Assembly: GCA_009925955.1 (NCBI GenBank)
Contig: RFPX01000011.1
Span: forward strand, 1-16,569
Origin: Betaproteobacteria bacterium
GTDB lineage: Bacteria > Pseudomonadota > Gammaproteobacteria > Burkholderiales > Burkholderiaceae_C
DNA length: 16,569 nucleotides
Reading direction: 5' to 3'
Below the pieces are notes generated by a model. That model worked only from the letters and a program-made list of their open reading frames with translations, ran no database searches and had not been told where the DNA came from. The position numbers and the translations under genes are program-made. The first letter of the stretch is position 1. Each line of letters begins with the position of its first letter. This document shows positions 1 through 16,518 of the stretch, one piece after another.

Positions 1-103
1 CAAGCTGATCAACCCGATCGCCATGGAAGAGGGTCTGCGCTTTGCTATTCGCGAAGGCGGCCGTACCGTGGGCGCCGGCGTGGTGGCCAAGATCATTGCT
101 TAA
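1..103 (+). CDS. tuf: Elongation factor Tu, C-terminal end (partial)
   Basis: This is the last 33 codons of EF-Tu, the GTPase that carries aminoacyl-tRNA to the ribosome. The reading frame starts at base 2 and ends with TAA at 101-103. The translated tail contains [20 protein letters not shown] followed by VVAKIIA, the highly conserved end of domain 3 in bacterial EF-Tu. The 5' part lies outside the window. A tuf gene followed by tRNA-Trp, secE and nusG is the usual betaproteobacterial order, so this is the tuf copy at the secE side of the cluster. Whether a second tuf follows fusA cannot be seen. Confidence 0.97.
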
Positions 104-118
104 GTCGCAACCAAATGT

Positions 119-194
119 AGGGGTATAGCTCAATTGGCAGAGCGTCGGTCTCCAAAACCGAAGGTTGGGGGTTCGATTCCCTCTGCCCCTGCCA
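119..194 (+). tRNA. trpT: tRNA-Trp (anticodon CCA)
   Basis: This is a 76-nt cloverleaf with an encoded 3' CCA at 192-194. The acceptor stem pairs 119-125 with 184-190 (7 pairs, one T-G wobble), with discriminator G at 191. The anticodon stem is 145-149 with 157-161, and the seven-base loop holds CCA at 152-154. The T-loop carries GTTCGAT. The sequence closely resembles E. coli trpT. It lies 15 nt after tuf and 120 nt before secE, so it may be processed from a tuf-trpT(-secE) transcript. No intrinsic terminator with a T-run is visible directly after it. Confidence 0.97.
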
Positions 195-314
195 AGTCTG
201 GTGTTCTGCACTGACTTGATGGTTTGAACAACCGGCCTGCCGCGTCAGCCAAAGGCCCAACCAAAACAGCCCGCAGGCAGCCCAAAAGGCTCGGCGGGCT
301 TCGCCGTCCATACG

Positions 315-698
315 ATGTCCAACGCAACACAAGTCGAAACCGTCTCCACGGGCGCCGACAAGGCCAAGATCGGGCTGGCAGTCTTGCTGCTGGTGGGCTC
401 GGTCGTGGCCTTCTACCTGCTGTCCGCCGAGGACATCTGGCTGCGCGTGGCGGCACTGCTGGCCCTGTTGGCCGCCTCGGCAGGCGTGTTTTTGGTTTCC
501 GAGCCCGGCCGGCAGTTCGTCGGCTACGCCCGCGAGTCGGTCCGCGAAACCAAGAAAGTGGTTTGGCCGACCCGCCAGGAAGCGTTGCAGATGACCGGCT
601 ATGTCTTTGCCTTCGTCGTGGTCATGGCCCTCATGCTGTGGCTGACCGACAAGACCCTGGAATGGCTGCTGTACAGCGTCATCCTGGGCTGGCGCTGA
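315..698 (+). CDS. secE: Preprotein translocase subunit SecE
   Basis: SecE is the small essential subunit of the inner-membrane SecYEG channel; it clamps SecY and is needed for Sec-dependent export. The protein has 127 residues. Three hydrophobic segments are visible, roughly at 18-36, 42-61 and 94-124. Between the second and third is the conserved amphipathic SecE signature (about 68-92, with ESVRETKKVVWPTRQE). The three-helix form is the one seen in E. coli and other proteobacteria. The ATG at 315 is the only good start, but no clear Shine-Dalgarno sequence precedes it; a short GC hairpin (292-296 with 302-306) lies just upstream. nusG follows after 52 nt, the standard secE-nusG pair. No convincing promoter was found in 195-314. 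Confidence 0.96.
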   Translation: MSNATQVETVSTGADKAKIGLAVLLLVGSVVAFYLLSAEDIWLRVAALLALLAASAGVFLVSEPGRQFVGYARESVRETKKVVWPTRQEALQMTGYVFAFVVVMALMLWLTDKTLEWLLYSVILGWR

Positions 699-750
699 AG
701 CGATTGAACGCCACGCCCCCGCCGCCAGGAACGCCACAGAGGAATTCGAG

Positions 751-1314
751 ATGACCGACACCACCACCACCACCCCCGCCAATGCCATGCGTTGGTACGT
801 GGTCCATGCCTATTCGGGCATGGAAAAGGCGGTCGAGCGCAACATCCGCGAGCGCATCGAGCGCGCGGGCATGCAAGACAAGTTCGGCCGCATCTTGGTC
901 CCCACCGAAGAGGTGGTGGAACTCAAGAACGGCAAGAAGGCCGTGACCGAGCGCCGCTTTTTCCCGGGCTATGTGCTCGTGGAAATGGTGATGGACGATG
1001 AGTCCTGGCACCTGGTCAAGCACACCAGCAAGGTCACAGGCTTTGTGGGCGGCGCCAAGAACCGTCCGGCGCCGATTTCCGAAGCCGAAGTGATGAAGAT
1101 CGTCAACCAGATGCAAGAAGGCATCGAAAAGCCGCGCCCCAAGGTGGAGTGGCAGGTGGGCGAGCTGGTGCGTGTGAAGGAAGGCCCTTTCACCGATTTC
1201 AACGGTGCGGTCGAAGATGTGAATTACGAGAAGTCCAAGGTCCGCGTGTCGGTCACGATTTTCGGACGTGCCACCCCCGTGGAACTCGATTTCTCGCAGG
1301 TAGAAAAGATCTAA
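751..1314 (+). CDS. nusG: Transcription termination/antitermination factor NusG
   Basis: NusG binds RNA polymerase at the beta' clamp helices, suppresses pausing, and links transcription to Rho or to the leading ribosome through S10. The protein has 187 residues. The NGN domain starts at the conserved MRWYVVHAYSGMEK (from residue 13) and runs to about 125. The C-terminal KOW domain (about 133-187) contains VRVKEGPFTDFNGAVEDV, the usual KOW core. The start at 751 is preferred over the ATG at 787 because AGAGGA (738-743) lies at a good distance; the first 12 residues are a Thr-rich, lineage-specific extension. The gene lies between secE and rplK, as in most bacteria. Confidence 0.97.
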   Translation: MTDTTTTTPANAMRWYVVHAYSGMEKAVERNIRERIERAGMQDKFGRILVPTEEVVELKNGKKAVTERRFFPGYVLVEMVMDDESWHLVKHTSKVTGFVGGAKNRPAPISEAEVMKIVNQMQEGIEKPRPKVEWQVGELVRVKEGPFTDFNGAVEDVNYEKSKVRVSVTIFGRATPVELDFSQVEKI

Positions 1315-1335
1315 GGTCCGCAAGAATTTCATCCC

Positions 1336-1360
1336 CAACCGCGGCGTGACCCGGCGGTTG
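1336..1360 (+). promoter_or_regulatory. Stem-loop in the nusG-rplK spacer (rplKA leader candidate)
   Basis: A perfect 7-bp stem pairs CAACCGC (1336-1342) with GCGGTTG (1354-1360) around an 11-nt loop. No T-run follows, so it does not look like an intrinsic terminator. It lies in the 130-bp leader ahead of rplKA. In E. coli, L1 represses the L11-L1 operon by binding the leader, and this is the position where such a site is expected. I did not recognise the specific L1 binding motif, so the L1 role is inference. Confidence 0.35.
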
Positions 1361-1444
1361 AAGGATTCAAAACAACAGGGTCACACCACACGAGGAGCCG
1401 AGCGGGGCAGCCCGCAAGGCGTTTGAACTCGAACAGGAGCCACC

Positions 1445-1876
1445 ATGGCAAAGAAGATCGTCGGCTTTATCAAGCTGCAAATCCCGGCCGGCAAGGCCAA
1501 TCCGTCGCCGCCCGTCGGCCCCGCACTGGGCCAGCGCGGTTTGAACATCATGGAGTTCTGCAAGGCGTTCAACGCCCAGACCCAGGGCATGGAGCCTGGT
1601 CTGAAGCTGCCCGTGGTGATCACCGCCTACGCGGACAAGTCCTTCACCTTCGTGCTCAAGTCGCCCCCGGCGACCGTGCTGTTGAAGAAGGCTGCCAAGA
1701 TCGAAAAGGGTTCGGGCCGTCCGCACCTGGACAAGGTCGGCAAGGTCACCCGTGCGCAACTCGAAGAGATTGCCAAGACCAAGATCAAGGACCTCACGGC
1801 CGCCGATATGGACGCAGCCGTCAAGACCATCGCCGGCTCTGCCCGTTCGATGGGCATCATCGTGGAGGGCGTGTAA
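1445..1876 (+). CDS. rplK: 50S ribosomal protein L11
   Basis: L11 forms the base of the L7/L12 stalk with 23S rRNA and takes part in factor-dependent GTP hydrolysis and the stringent response. The protein has 143 residues, the usual bacterial length. The N-terminal domain carries the proline-rich thiostrepton-site segment PSPPVGPALGQ at 20-30, with the prolines equivalent to those altered in resistant mutants all present. The C-terminal RNA-binding domain covers about 75-143 and ends SARSMGIIVEGV. AGGAG (1435-1439) precedes the ATG. The stop codon directly abuts the rplA start, so the two are expected to be translationally coupled. Confidence 0.98.
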   Translation: MAKKIVGFIKLQIPAGKANPSPPVGPALGQRGLNIMEFCKAFNAQTQGMEPGLKLPVVITAYADKSFTFVLKSPPATVLLKKAAKIEKGSGRPHLDKVGKVTRAQLEEIAKTKIKDLTAADMDAAVKTIAGSARSMGIIVEGV

Positions 1877-2584
1877 ATGGCCAAGCTCACCAAGAAAGCC
1901 AAGTCCCTGCAGGGCAAGGTTGACAGCCTCAAGCTGTACAGCATCAGCGAAGCCATCGGCATCGTCAAGGAATGTGCCACCGCCAAGTTCGATGAGTCCA
2001 TCGATGTGGCCGTGCAACTCGGCATCGACGCCAAGAAGTCTGACCAGGTGGTGCGTGGCGCCGTCGTGCTGCCCAACGGCACCGGCAAGACCAAGCGCGT
2101 GGCCGTGTTCGCCCAGGGCGCCAAGGCTGAAGAAGCCAAGGCGGCCGGCGCCGATGTGGTCGGCATGGAAGACCTGGCTGAGCGCGTGAAGGCTGGCGAC
2201 ATGCCCTTTGATGTGGTCATCGCTTCGCCCGACACCATGCGCATCGTCGGTACCCTGGGCCAGATCCTGGGCCCGCGTGGTTTGATGCCCAACCCCAAGG
2301 TTGGCACCGTCACCCCCGACGTCGCAGGCGCTGTGCGCAACGCCAAGGCCGGTCAGGTGCAGTTCCGTGTGGACAAGGCCGGTATCGTGCACAGCACCAT
2401 CGGTCGTCGCTCATTCGACAACGACAAGCTCGTGGGCAACCTCAGCGCCCTGTTGGACGCGCTGAACAAGGCCAAGCCTGCGTCCAGCAAGGGCGTGTAC
2501 CTGCGCAAGCTGGCGGTGTCCTCCACCATGGGCGTGGGTGCCCGTGTGGACATCTCCACGGTGGCGCAGGCGCCGCAAGCCTGA
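1877..2584 (+). CDS. rplA: 50S ribosomal protein L1
   Basis: L1 binds 23S rRNA at the L1 stalk near the E site and, in E. coli, represses translation of its own operon. The protein has 235 residues, close to the family norm of about 230. The conserved GLMPNPKVGTVTPDV segment is at about 135-149 and the C-terminal half contains GRRSFDNDKLVGN. The ATG follows the rplK TAA with no gap, and its ribosome binding site GGAGGG (1864-1869) lies inside the end of rplK, a clear sign of coupling between L11 and L1. A 320-bp structured spacer separates it from rplJ. Confidence 0.98.
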   Translation: MAKLTKKAKSLQGKVDSLKLYSISEAIGIVKECATAKFDESIDVAVQLGIDAKKSDQVVRGAVVLPNGTGKTKRVAVFAQGAKAEEAKAAGADVVGMEDLAERVKAGDMPFDVVIASPDTMRIVGTLGQILGPRGLMPNPKVGTVTPDVAGAVRNAKAGQVQFRVDKAGIVHSTIGRRSFDNDKLVGNLSALLDALNKAKPASSKGVYLRKLAVSSTMGVGARVDISTVAQAPQA

Positions 2585-2602
2585 GCGGTTTGAACAGAAC
2601 AC

Positions 2603-2690
2603 GGGCCGCGCGCGAGTCTGGCGCGCAGCCCGATTGAATTGGTGGGCTGTCGCAGCCCGCAGGCACGGAGTGGAATCTCCACACCGTGCC
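2603..2690 (+). promoter_or_regulatory. Three consecutive stem-loops after rplA
   Basis: Hairpin A pairs GGGC (2603-2606) with GCCC (2628-2631) and GCGCGC (2608-2613) with GCGCGC (2621-2626) around a 7-nt loop. Hairpin B pairs GGGCTG (2644-2649) with CAGCCC (2653-2658) around TCG. Hairpin C pairs GGCACGG (2662-2668) with CCGTGCC (2684-2690) and, past an A-A mismatch, GTGGA (2670-2674) with TCCAC (2678-2682) around ATC. None is followed by a T-run, so they look like mRNA structure or processing sites rather than terminators. Confidence 0.6.
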
Positions 2691-2717
2691 GGCAGGAAGC
2701 GGCAGGTCATCCAAGAC

Positions 2718-2781
2718 CGTTGGCGGGGGCCCAGCCCCCTTAATGCGAACCCGAGCCGAGAGGCCAAGGCCAGCGCCAACG
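2718..2781 (+). promoter_or_regulatory. Long-range closing stem, probable L10-binding core
   Basis: CGTTGGCG (2718-2725) is perfectly complementary to CGCCAACG (2774-2781), 48 nt later. The enclosed segment contains a G/C hairpin (GGGGC 2726-2730 with GCCCC 2734-2738, loop CCA) and a small GCC-GAGA-GGC hairpin (2755-2764). A closing helix around branched inner helices is the kind of fold expected for the L10 recognition site. The assignment rests on position and fold; no covariance model was run. Confidence 0.5.
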
Positions 2782-2904
2782 CAGATGGCGGTCCCGCTGA
2801 ATGGACGGCCCACCGGCTTCGTGCCGATGGGCCAACCGTACAGAAGGTCGCTGATTCCGGTGCCCCGAGCCGAAAGGTCAGGGGCGTTTAGTGAGGAGTA
2901 GACC

Positions 2905-3411
2905 TTGAGTCTCAATCGCAACGAGAAGGCAGCTGTGGTGTCGGACGTGGCGGCGCAAGCCGCCAAGTCGCAGACGCTGGCGCTGGCCGAGTACCGTGGC
3001 CTCACCGTTGAAGCCTTGAACAAGCTGCGCGTGGATGCGCGGTCCAAGGGTGTTTACCTTCATGTTTTGAAGAACACCCTGGCCCGTCGTGCTGTCGCCG
3101 GCACGCCGTTTGAGGCCGCATCGGACGCCATGGTCGGCCCGCTGATCTACGGCTTTTCGGAAGACGCTGTCGCGGCGGCCAAAGTCATTGCCGACTTTGC
3201 CAAGACCAACGACAAGCTCGTCATCAAGGGTGGAGCCTACGGTGGCAAGGCGCTGGACGTGAACGCCCTCAAGGCGCTCGCATCGGTGCCCAGCAAGGAA
3301 GTCCTGCTGTCGCAGGTGGCTGGCCTGCTGAAGTCCCCGGTGCAGCGCACCGCAGCCGTGCTGGCCGCTTTGGCCCAGCAACGCGGCGGCGGCGAAGCCG
3401 CTTCGGCCTGA
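2905..3411 (+). CDS. rplJ: 50S ribosomal protein L10
   Basis: L10 anchors the L7/L12 dimers to the L11/23S rRNA stalk base and, as the L10-L7/L12 complex, represses its own mRNA in E. coli. The protein has 168 residues. It begins SLNRNEKAAVVSDVAAQAAK and contains LALAEYRGLTVEALNKLR, typical of betaproteobacterial L10; the Ala-rich C-terminal helix (about 130-165) is the L7/L12 docking region. The start is TTG at 2905, chosen because GAGGAG (2893-2898) lies 6 nt upstream and no ATG fits. A weak start codon behind a strong ribosome site suits a gene controlled at translation. rplL follows after 43 nt. Confidence 0.96.
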   Translation: MSLNRNEKAAVVSDVAAQAAKSQTLALAEYRGLTVEALNKLRVDARSKGVYLHVLKNTLARRAVAGTPFEAASDAMVGPLIYGFSEDAVAAAKVIADFAKTNDKLVIKGGAYGGKALDVNALKALASVPSKEVLLSQVAGLLKSPVQRTAAVLAALAQQRGGGEAASA

Positions 3412-3454
3412 CCCTTATTTCTGCATTCACATCTTCTGTACATAGGAAACCATC

Positions 3455-3835
<381 letters not shown>

Positions 3836-4182
3836 TTGCTTCGCGGGACAGACCTGCGGACGCGTGCGAAGCACGCCCCGCTGCTCTGTCCCCGACTGGT
3901 CAGGGGGTGTCTCAAGACATTCGCTGCCAGGGCGTGAAAACCGGCGCAAGCCGGCTACGCAAGACGAGCACACCGCGAAGCCGCCCCTGGCGGCTTCCCA
4001 GTGTTCTCTGATCCGACTGCAGAGAACGGGTTTGGTCGGACTCCGGTGCAATGCCGGGGTTGTCCGCCAGCGGCTGGTAGTGGCCAGCCACCAAGCTATC
4101 GAACGCAATGTTCGAGCAGAGCCAGTCGCCGACGGACGCCGTGCACGGCCAGCACGGGACGCCCATCGACACGGAGTCATCC
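3836..4182 (+). promoter_or_regulatory. rplL-rpoB spacer with attenuator-like hairpins
   Basis: This 347-bp spacer holds no supported gene. After repeat copy 1 come a CCGGC-GCAA-GCCGG hairpin (3941-3954), a perfect 9-bp stem GAAGCCGCC (3977-3985) with GGCGGCTTC (3989-3997) around CCT, a hairpin 4072-4077 with 4084-4089, and TCGAAC (4099-4104) with GTTCGA (4110-4115). In E. coli this interval carries a partial attenuator and an RNase III site that lower rpoBC expression relative to rplJL. The 9-bp stem is the best attenuator candidate here, though it lacks a T-run. An rpoB promoter cannot be excluded. Confidence 0.55.
3843..3903 (+). repeat. GGGACAGA/TCTGTCCC palindromic element, copy 1
   Basis: The outer arms are GGGACAGA (3845-3852) and TCTGTCCC (3885-3892). 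Inside them GCGG (3856-3859) pairs with CCGC (3878-3881), and GCGTGC (3862-3867) pairs with GCACGC (3871-3876) around a GAA loop. It is followed by ACTGGTCAG (3895-3903), a near-palindrome shared with copy 2. The 5' arm starts 9 nt after the rplL stop. No T-run follows. Candidate roles are an mRNA 3'-end stabiliser, an attenuator, or a REP-like mobile palindrome. Confidence 0.85.
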
Positions 4183-8310
<4,128 letters not shown>

Positions 8311-8317
8311 TGACTTT

Positions 8318-8368
8318 GCGGGACAGACCGAGGAGCGAATGCGACGAGCTCTGTCCCCAACTGATCAG
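8318..8368 (+). repeat. GGGACAGA/TCTGTCCC palindromic element, copy 2
   Basis: The arms GGGACAGA (8320-8327) and TCTGTCCC (8350-8357) are identical to those of copies 1 and 3, and the 5' arm again starts 9 nt after the stop codon, here that of rpoB. The core between the arms is shorter (22 nt against 32) and unrelated to the paired core of the other two copies, with no good inner stem. It is followed by ACTGATCAG (8360-8368), which contains the perfect palindrome CTGATCAG and matches ACTGGTCAG after copy 1. Confidence 0.82.
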
Positions 8369-8414
8369 AACAGACCAGACCCGATATCAACAACCGAACA
8401 CAAGGAGTTAAGCC

Positions 8415-12666
<4,252 letters not shown>

Positions 12667-12670
<4 letters not shown>

Positions 12671-13224
12671 ACGCCCGCCCCCGTCCCATCCAAGCCACCG
12701 CCGCCTTCGGGCCGCGGTGGCTTTTTTTCGTTTGTCCAGGCTTGGGGCGAACAAATCCGCACGCCCAGCCGAGCCGCGTGGCGCGCCAGACTCAACAGGT
12801 CCCTATCGGAAGTGAGCAGCCACTGCGCCTGGGATTCAAGCGCCAAGTCGAGAAACTTCTGGTCGTCGGCATCCCGGCAGCGCAGCCGGTGTTGTGTGGG
12901 GCTGGGTTCGGCTTGCGGCCAGGGCCGGGCCCAGCGGTCCCAGTGCGCCAACACCGCGTCAGGGGCGGCCCCATAGCCGGCCCCCACGCCCCGGGACAAC
13001 ACGTGCTGAAGTTCCAAGCGCATGTCCGGCGTGCCCACCCAGTCCAGTTCACCGGCCTGCATCGCGGCACGCAGAACCTGGACGCGGGCATCGGCGAAGG
13101 CCCACAGGTCCAGCACCGCATTGGTGTCGAGCACCACCCGAACCCGCGAGGAGGACGCTTCGGTCCGAGCCGGCTGCAGCGCTTGCGGGGCGGGCCCCGG
13201 CCCTAGGGTTCTTGCTGAGTTCAC
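12667..13224 (-). CDS. PIN-domain protein, putative toxin-type ribonuclease (PIN_3/COG1569-like)
   Basis: This 185-residue frame on the - strand shows a PIN nuclease pattern: VVLDTNAVLDLW (about 30-41) with the first acidic residue, a mid-protein acidic residue in PDMRLELQHVL, CRDADDQKFLDLALE with the second acidic cluster, and LLTSDRDLLSL with the last. The CRDADDQKFLDLA and TSDRDLL blocks are characteristic of the PIN family annotated as putative toxin components, in which RNA cleavage is expected. No antitoxin gene is visible beside it, so it is an orphan here. The start is uncertain: GTG at 13224 has GGAG only 3 nt upstream, while GTG at 13137 begins just before the domain. The 3' end runs through the rpoC terminator and overlaps the rpoC stop by 4 nt. 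Function is inferred from motifs only. Confidence 0.75.
12692..12728 (+). terminator. Intrinsic terminator of the rpoBC transcript
   Basis: AAGCCACCGC (12692-12701) pairs perfectly with GCGGTGGCTT (12714-12723) over 10 bp. The 12-nt interior contains CC-TTCG-GG, a further stable tip. Seven T residues (12722-12728) follow. It begins 21 nt after the rpoC stop. The same bases encode the last residues of the PIN gene on the other strand. Confidence 0.93.
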
Positions 13225-13240
13225 CGACTCCGACTATACT
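13212..13240 (+). promoter_or_regulatory. Sigma-70-type promoter of the rpsL-rpsG-fusA operon
   Basis: TTGCTG (13212-13217) as -35 and TATACT (13235-13240, 5 of 6 consensus) as -10 are separated by exactly 17 bp. Transcription would start near 13247, leaving a leader of about 113 nt before rpsL. The leader contains a GCATC-GCAA-GATGC hairpin (13282-13295). The position after the rpoC terminator and ahead of the str genes supports a real operon promoter. Confidence 0.7.
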
Positions 13241-13359
13241 GGCGGGCTTTTCGGCGAAAAAGGCTGGGTCTGCTGCTGTCTGCATCGCAAGATGCGGTCG
13301 GGGCAGGCTGTTCACCTTTTTCTTCTACAACCCAGTAACTTCAAACGGGAACAAGTTAC

Positions 13360-13737
13360 ATGCCCACCATCAACCAATTGGTGCGCCACGGCCGCGAGGT
13401 CGAGCCCACCAAGAGCAAGTCGCCTGCGATGCAGAATTGCCCGCAGCGCCGCGGGGTTTGCACCCGCGTGTACACCACCACCCCCAAGAAGCCGAACTCC
13501 GCGCTTCGCAAGGTGGCCAAGGTGCGCCTGACCAACGGCTTTGAGGTCATCTCCTACATCGGCGGCGAAGGCCACAACCTGCAAGAGCACAGCGTGGTGC
13601 TCGTGCGCGGCGGCCGTGTGAAGGACCTGCCCGGTGTGCGTTACCACATCGTGCGCGGCTCGCTTGACCTGCAAGGCGTCAAGGACCGCAAGCAGGCCCG
13701 TTCCAAGTACGGTGCCAAGCGTCCCAAGAAGGCCTAA
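13360..13737 (+). CDS. rpsL: 30S ribosomal protein S12
   Basis: S12 lies at the decoding centre and controls tRNA selection accuracy; it is the classical streptomycin-resistance locus. The protein has 125 residues, the normal length. The conserved TTTPKKPNSALRKVAKVRLT block places PKKPNS at 42-47, and the second decoding loop reads LVRGGRVKDLPGVRYH. The lysines commonly mutated in streptomycin resistance (in PKKPNS and in RVKDLP) are intact, so the allele looks drug-sensitive. The ribosome site is weak (GGGA, 13347-13350). It is the first gene of the str operon, downstream of the promoter at 13212-13240, and rpsG follows after a long structured spacer. Confidence 0.98.
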   Translation: MPTINQLVRHGREVEPTKSKSPAMQNCPQRRGVCTRVYTTTPKKPNSALRKVAKVRLTNGFEVISYIGGEGHNLQEHSVVLVRGGRVKDLPGVRYHIVRGSLDLQGVKDRKQARSKYGAKRPKKA

Positions 13738-13919
13738 GCAGCCCTCCTGTTTTCAAGTGGTCAGGCTCGAAGCAATTCGAACTGACGTTTTCGGCGGTCT
13801 GATGGAAACGATGCACTGAAAAGTGCCAGACCGAGTAAGCGGCCCTCCTGGATGGAGAGCCGGGCTCTTGAGGTGGATGAAGCCACCGGAGCCAGCTGAA
13901 GCAACAAAGGAAGAAAGAA
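13738..13919 (+). promoter_or_regulatory. rpsL-rpsG intercistronic structured region (S7 control candidate)
   Basis: The 182-nt spacer folds into several hairpins. One is GTCAG (13760-13764) with CTGAC (13782-13786), continuing as TCGAA-GCAA-TTCGA (13767-13780). A second is GGTCTG (13796-13801) with CAGACC (13827-13832), continuing as GCAC (13813-13816) with GTGC (13823-13826) and an 11-nt one-sided bulge. Others are AGAGC (13856-13860) with GCTCT (13864-13868), and GGTGG (13872-13876) with CCACC (13883-13887). In E. coli, S7 binds the S12-S7 intercistronic mRNA and represses rpsG and fusA. The same role is plausible here by position; the fold itself is what I see. Confidence 0.55.
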
Positions 13920-14390
13920 ATGCCGCGTCGTCGCGAAGTCCCCAAGCGTGAAATCCTGCCCGATCCCAAGTTCGGATCGGTGGACCTGTCCAAGTTCATG
14001 AACGTGGTCATGGAGTCTGGCAAGAAGGCCGTGGCCGAGCGCATCATTTACGGTGCACTCGAGCAGGTCGAGAAGAAGGCCAACAAGGACCCGCTGGAAG
14101 TGTTCATGGTCGCGCTGAACAACGTCAAGCCGATGGTTGAAGTCAAGTCACGCCGCGTGGGCGGTGCGAACTACCAAGTTCCCGTGGAAGTTCGCCCTGT
14201 GCGCCGCGTGGCCCTGGCCATGCGCTGGTTGAAGGAAAGCGCCCGCAAGCGCGGCGAAAAGTCCATGGCTGCCCGCCTGGCCAATGAACTGCTGGAGGCC
14301 GCAGAAGGCCGTGGCGGCGCCATGAAGAAGCGCGATGAAGTTCACCGCATGGCTGAAGCCAACAAGGCCTTCTCGCACTTCCGTTTCTAA
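13920..14390 (+). CDS. rpsG: 30S ribosomal protein S7
   Basis: S7 nucleates assembly of the 30S head by binding the 3' major domain of 16S rRNA and lines the E-site exit. The protein has 156 residues, the usual length. It begins PRRREVPKREILPDPKFGS, has the rRNA-binding beta hairpin SRRVGGANYQVPVEVRP at about 77-93, then RRVALAMRWL and RKRGEKSMAARLANELLEAA, and ends HRMAEANKAFSHFRF. AAGGAAG (13907-13913) precedes the ATG at a good distance. fusA follows after 18 nt. In E. coli, S7 is the translational repressor of this operon. Confidence 0.98.
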   Translation: MPRRREVPKREILPDPKFGSVDLSKFMNVVMESGKKAVAERIIYGALEQVEKKANKDPLEVFMVALNNVKPMVEVKSRRVGGANYQVPVEVRPVRRVALAMRWLKESARKRGEKSMAARLANELLEAAEGRGGAMKKRDEVHRMAEANKAFSHFRF

Positions 14391-14408
14391 TCTCTGGAGC
14401 TTTTCCAA

Positions 14409-16511
<2,103 letters not shown>

Positions 16512-16518
16512 CGACATT

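Larger units (their letters stand above)
2585..2904 (+). promoter_or_regulatory. rplA-rplJ spacer: L10 leader candidate
   Basis: This 320-bp gap holds no convincing gene. It is dense in hairpins: 2603-2631, 2644-2658, 2662-2690, a long-range stem 2718-2725 with 2774-2781, and 2807-2812 with 2828-2833. In other proteobacteria the rplJ leader binds the L10-(L7/L12) complex and shuts off rplJL translation, and the family is catalogued as the L10 leader RNA. Position, length and fold density support the same role here. A promoter for rplJL could also lie inside, but I saw no good -35/-10 pair. Confidence 0.7.

Noticed and set aside
93..788. 231-codon frame on the - strand across tRNA-Trp and secE
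   Set aside because: It lies antisense to a tRNA and to secE and resembles no protein family.
2442..3047. Frames on both strands in the rplA-rplJ spacer (such as 2538-2891 + and 2442-3047 -)
   Set aside because: The translations are compositionally odd and cover a structured leader; no ribosome site or family match supports them.
3885..3903. Repeat copies as classical rho-independent terminators
   Set aside because: No T-run follows the 3' arm in copies 1 and 2, and essential downstream genes must be transcribed past them; partial attenuation remains possible.
4108..4182. Upstream in-frame ATG extending RpoB by 25 residues
   Set aside because: Family homology starts at MAQAPNTAYSYTERKR (4183), which has a GGAG ribosome site; the extension runs through leader hairpins.
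12742..13206. 154-codon + strand frame opposite the PIN gene
   Set aside because: The - strand frame shows clear PIN motifs, while this one is low-complexity Gly/Pro/Arg-rich sequence with no domain.
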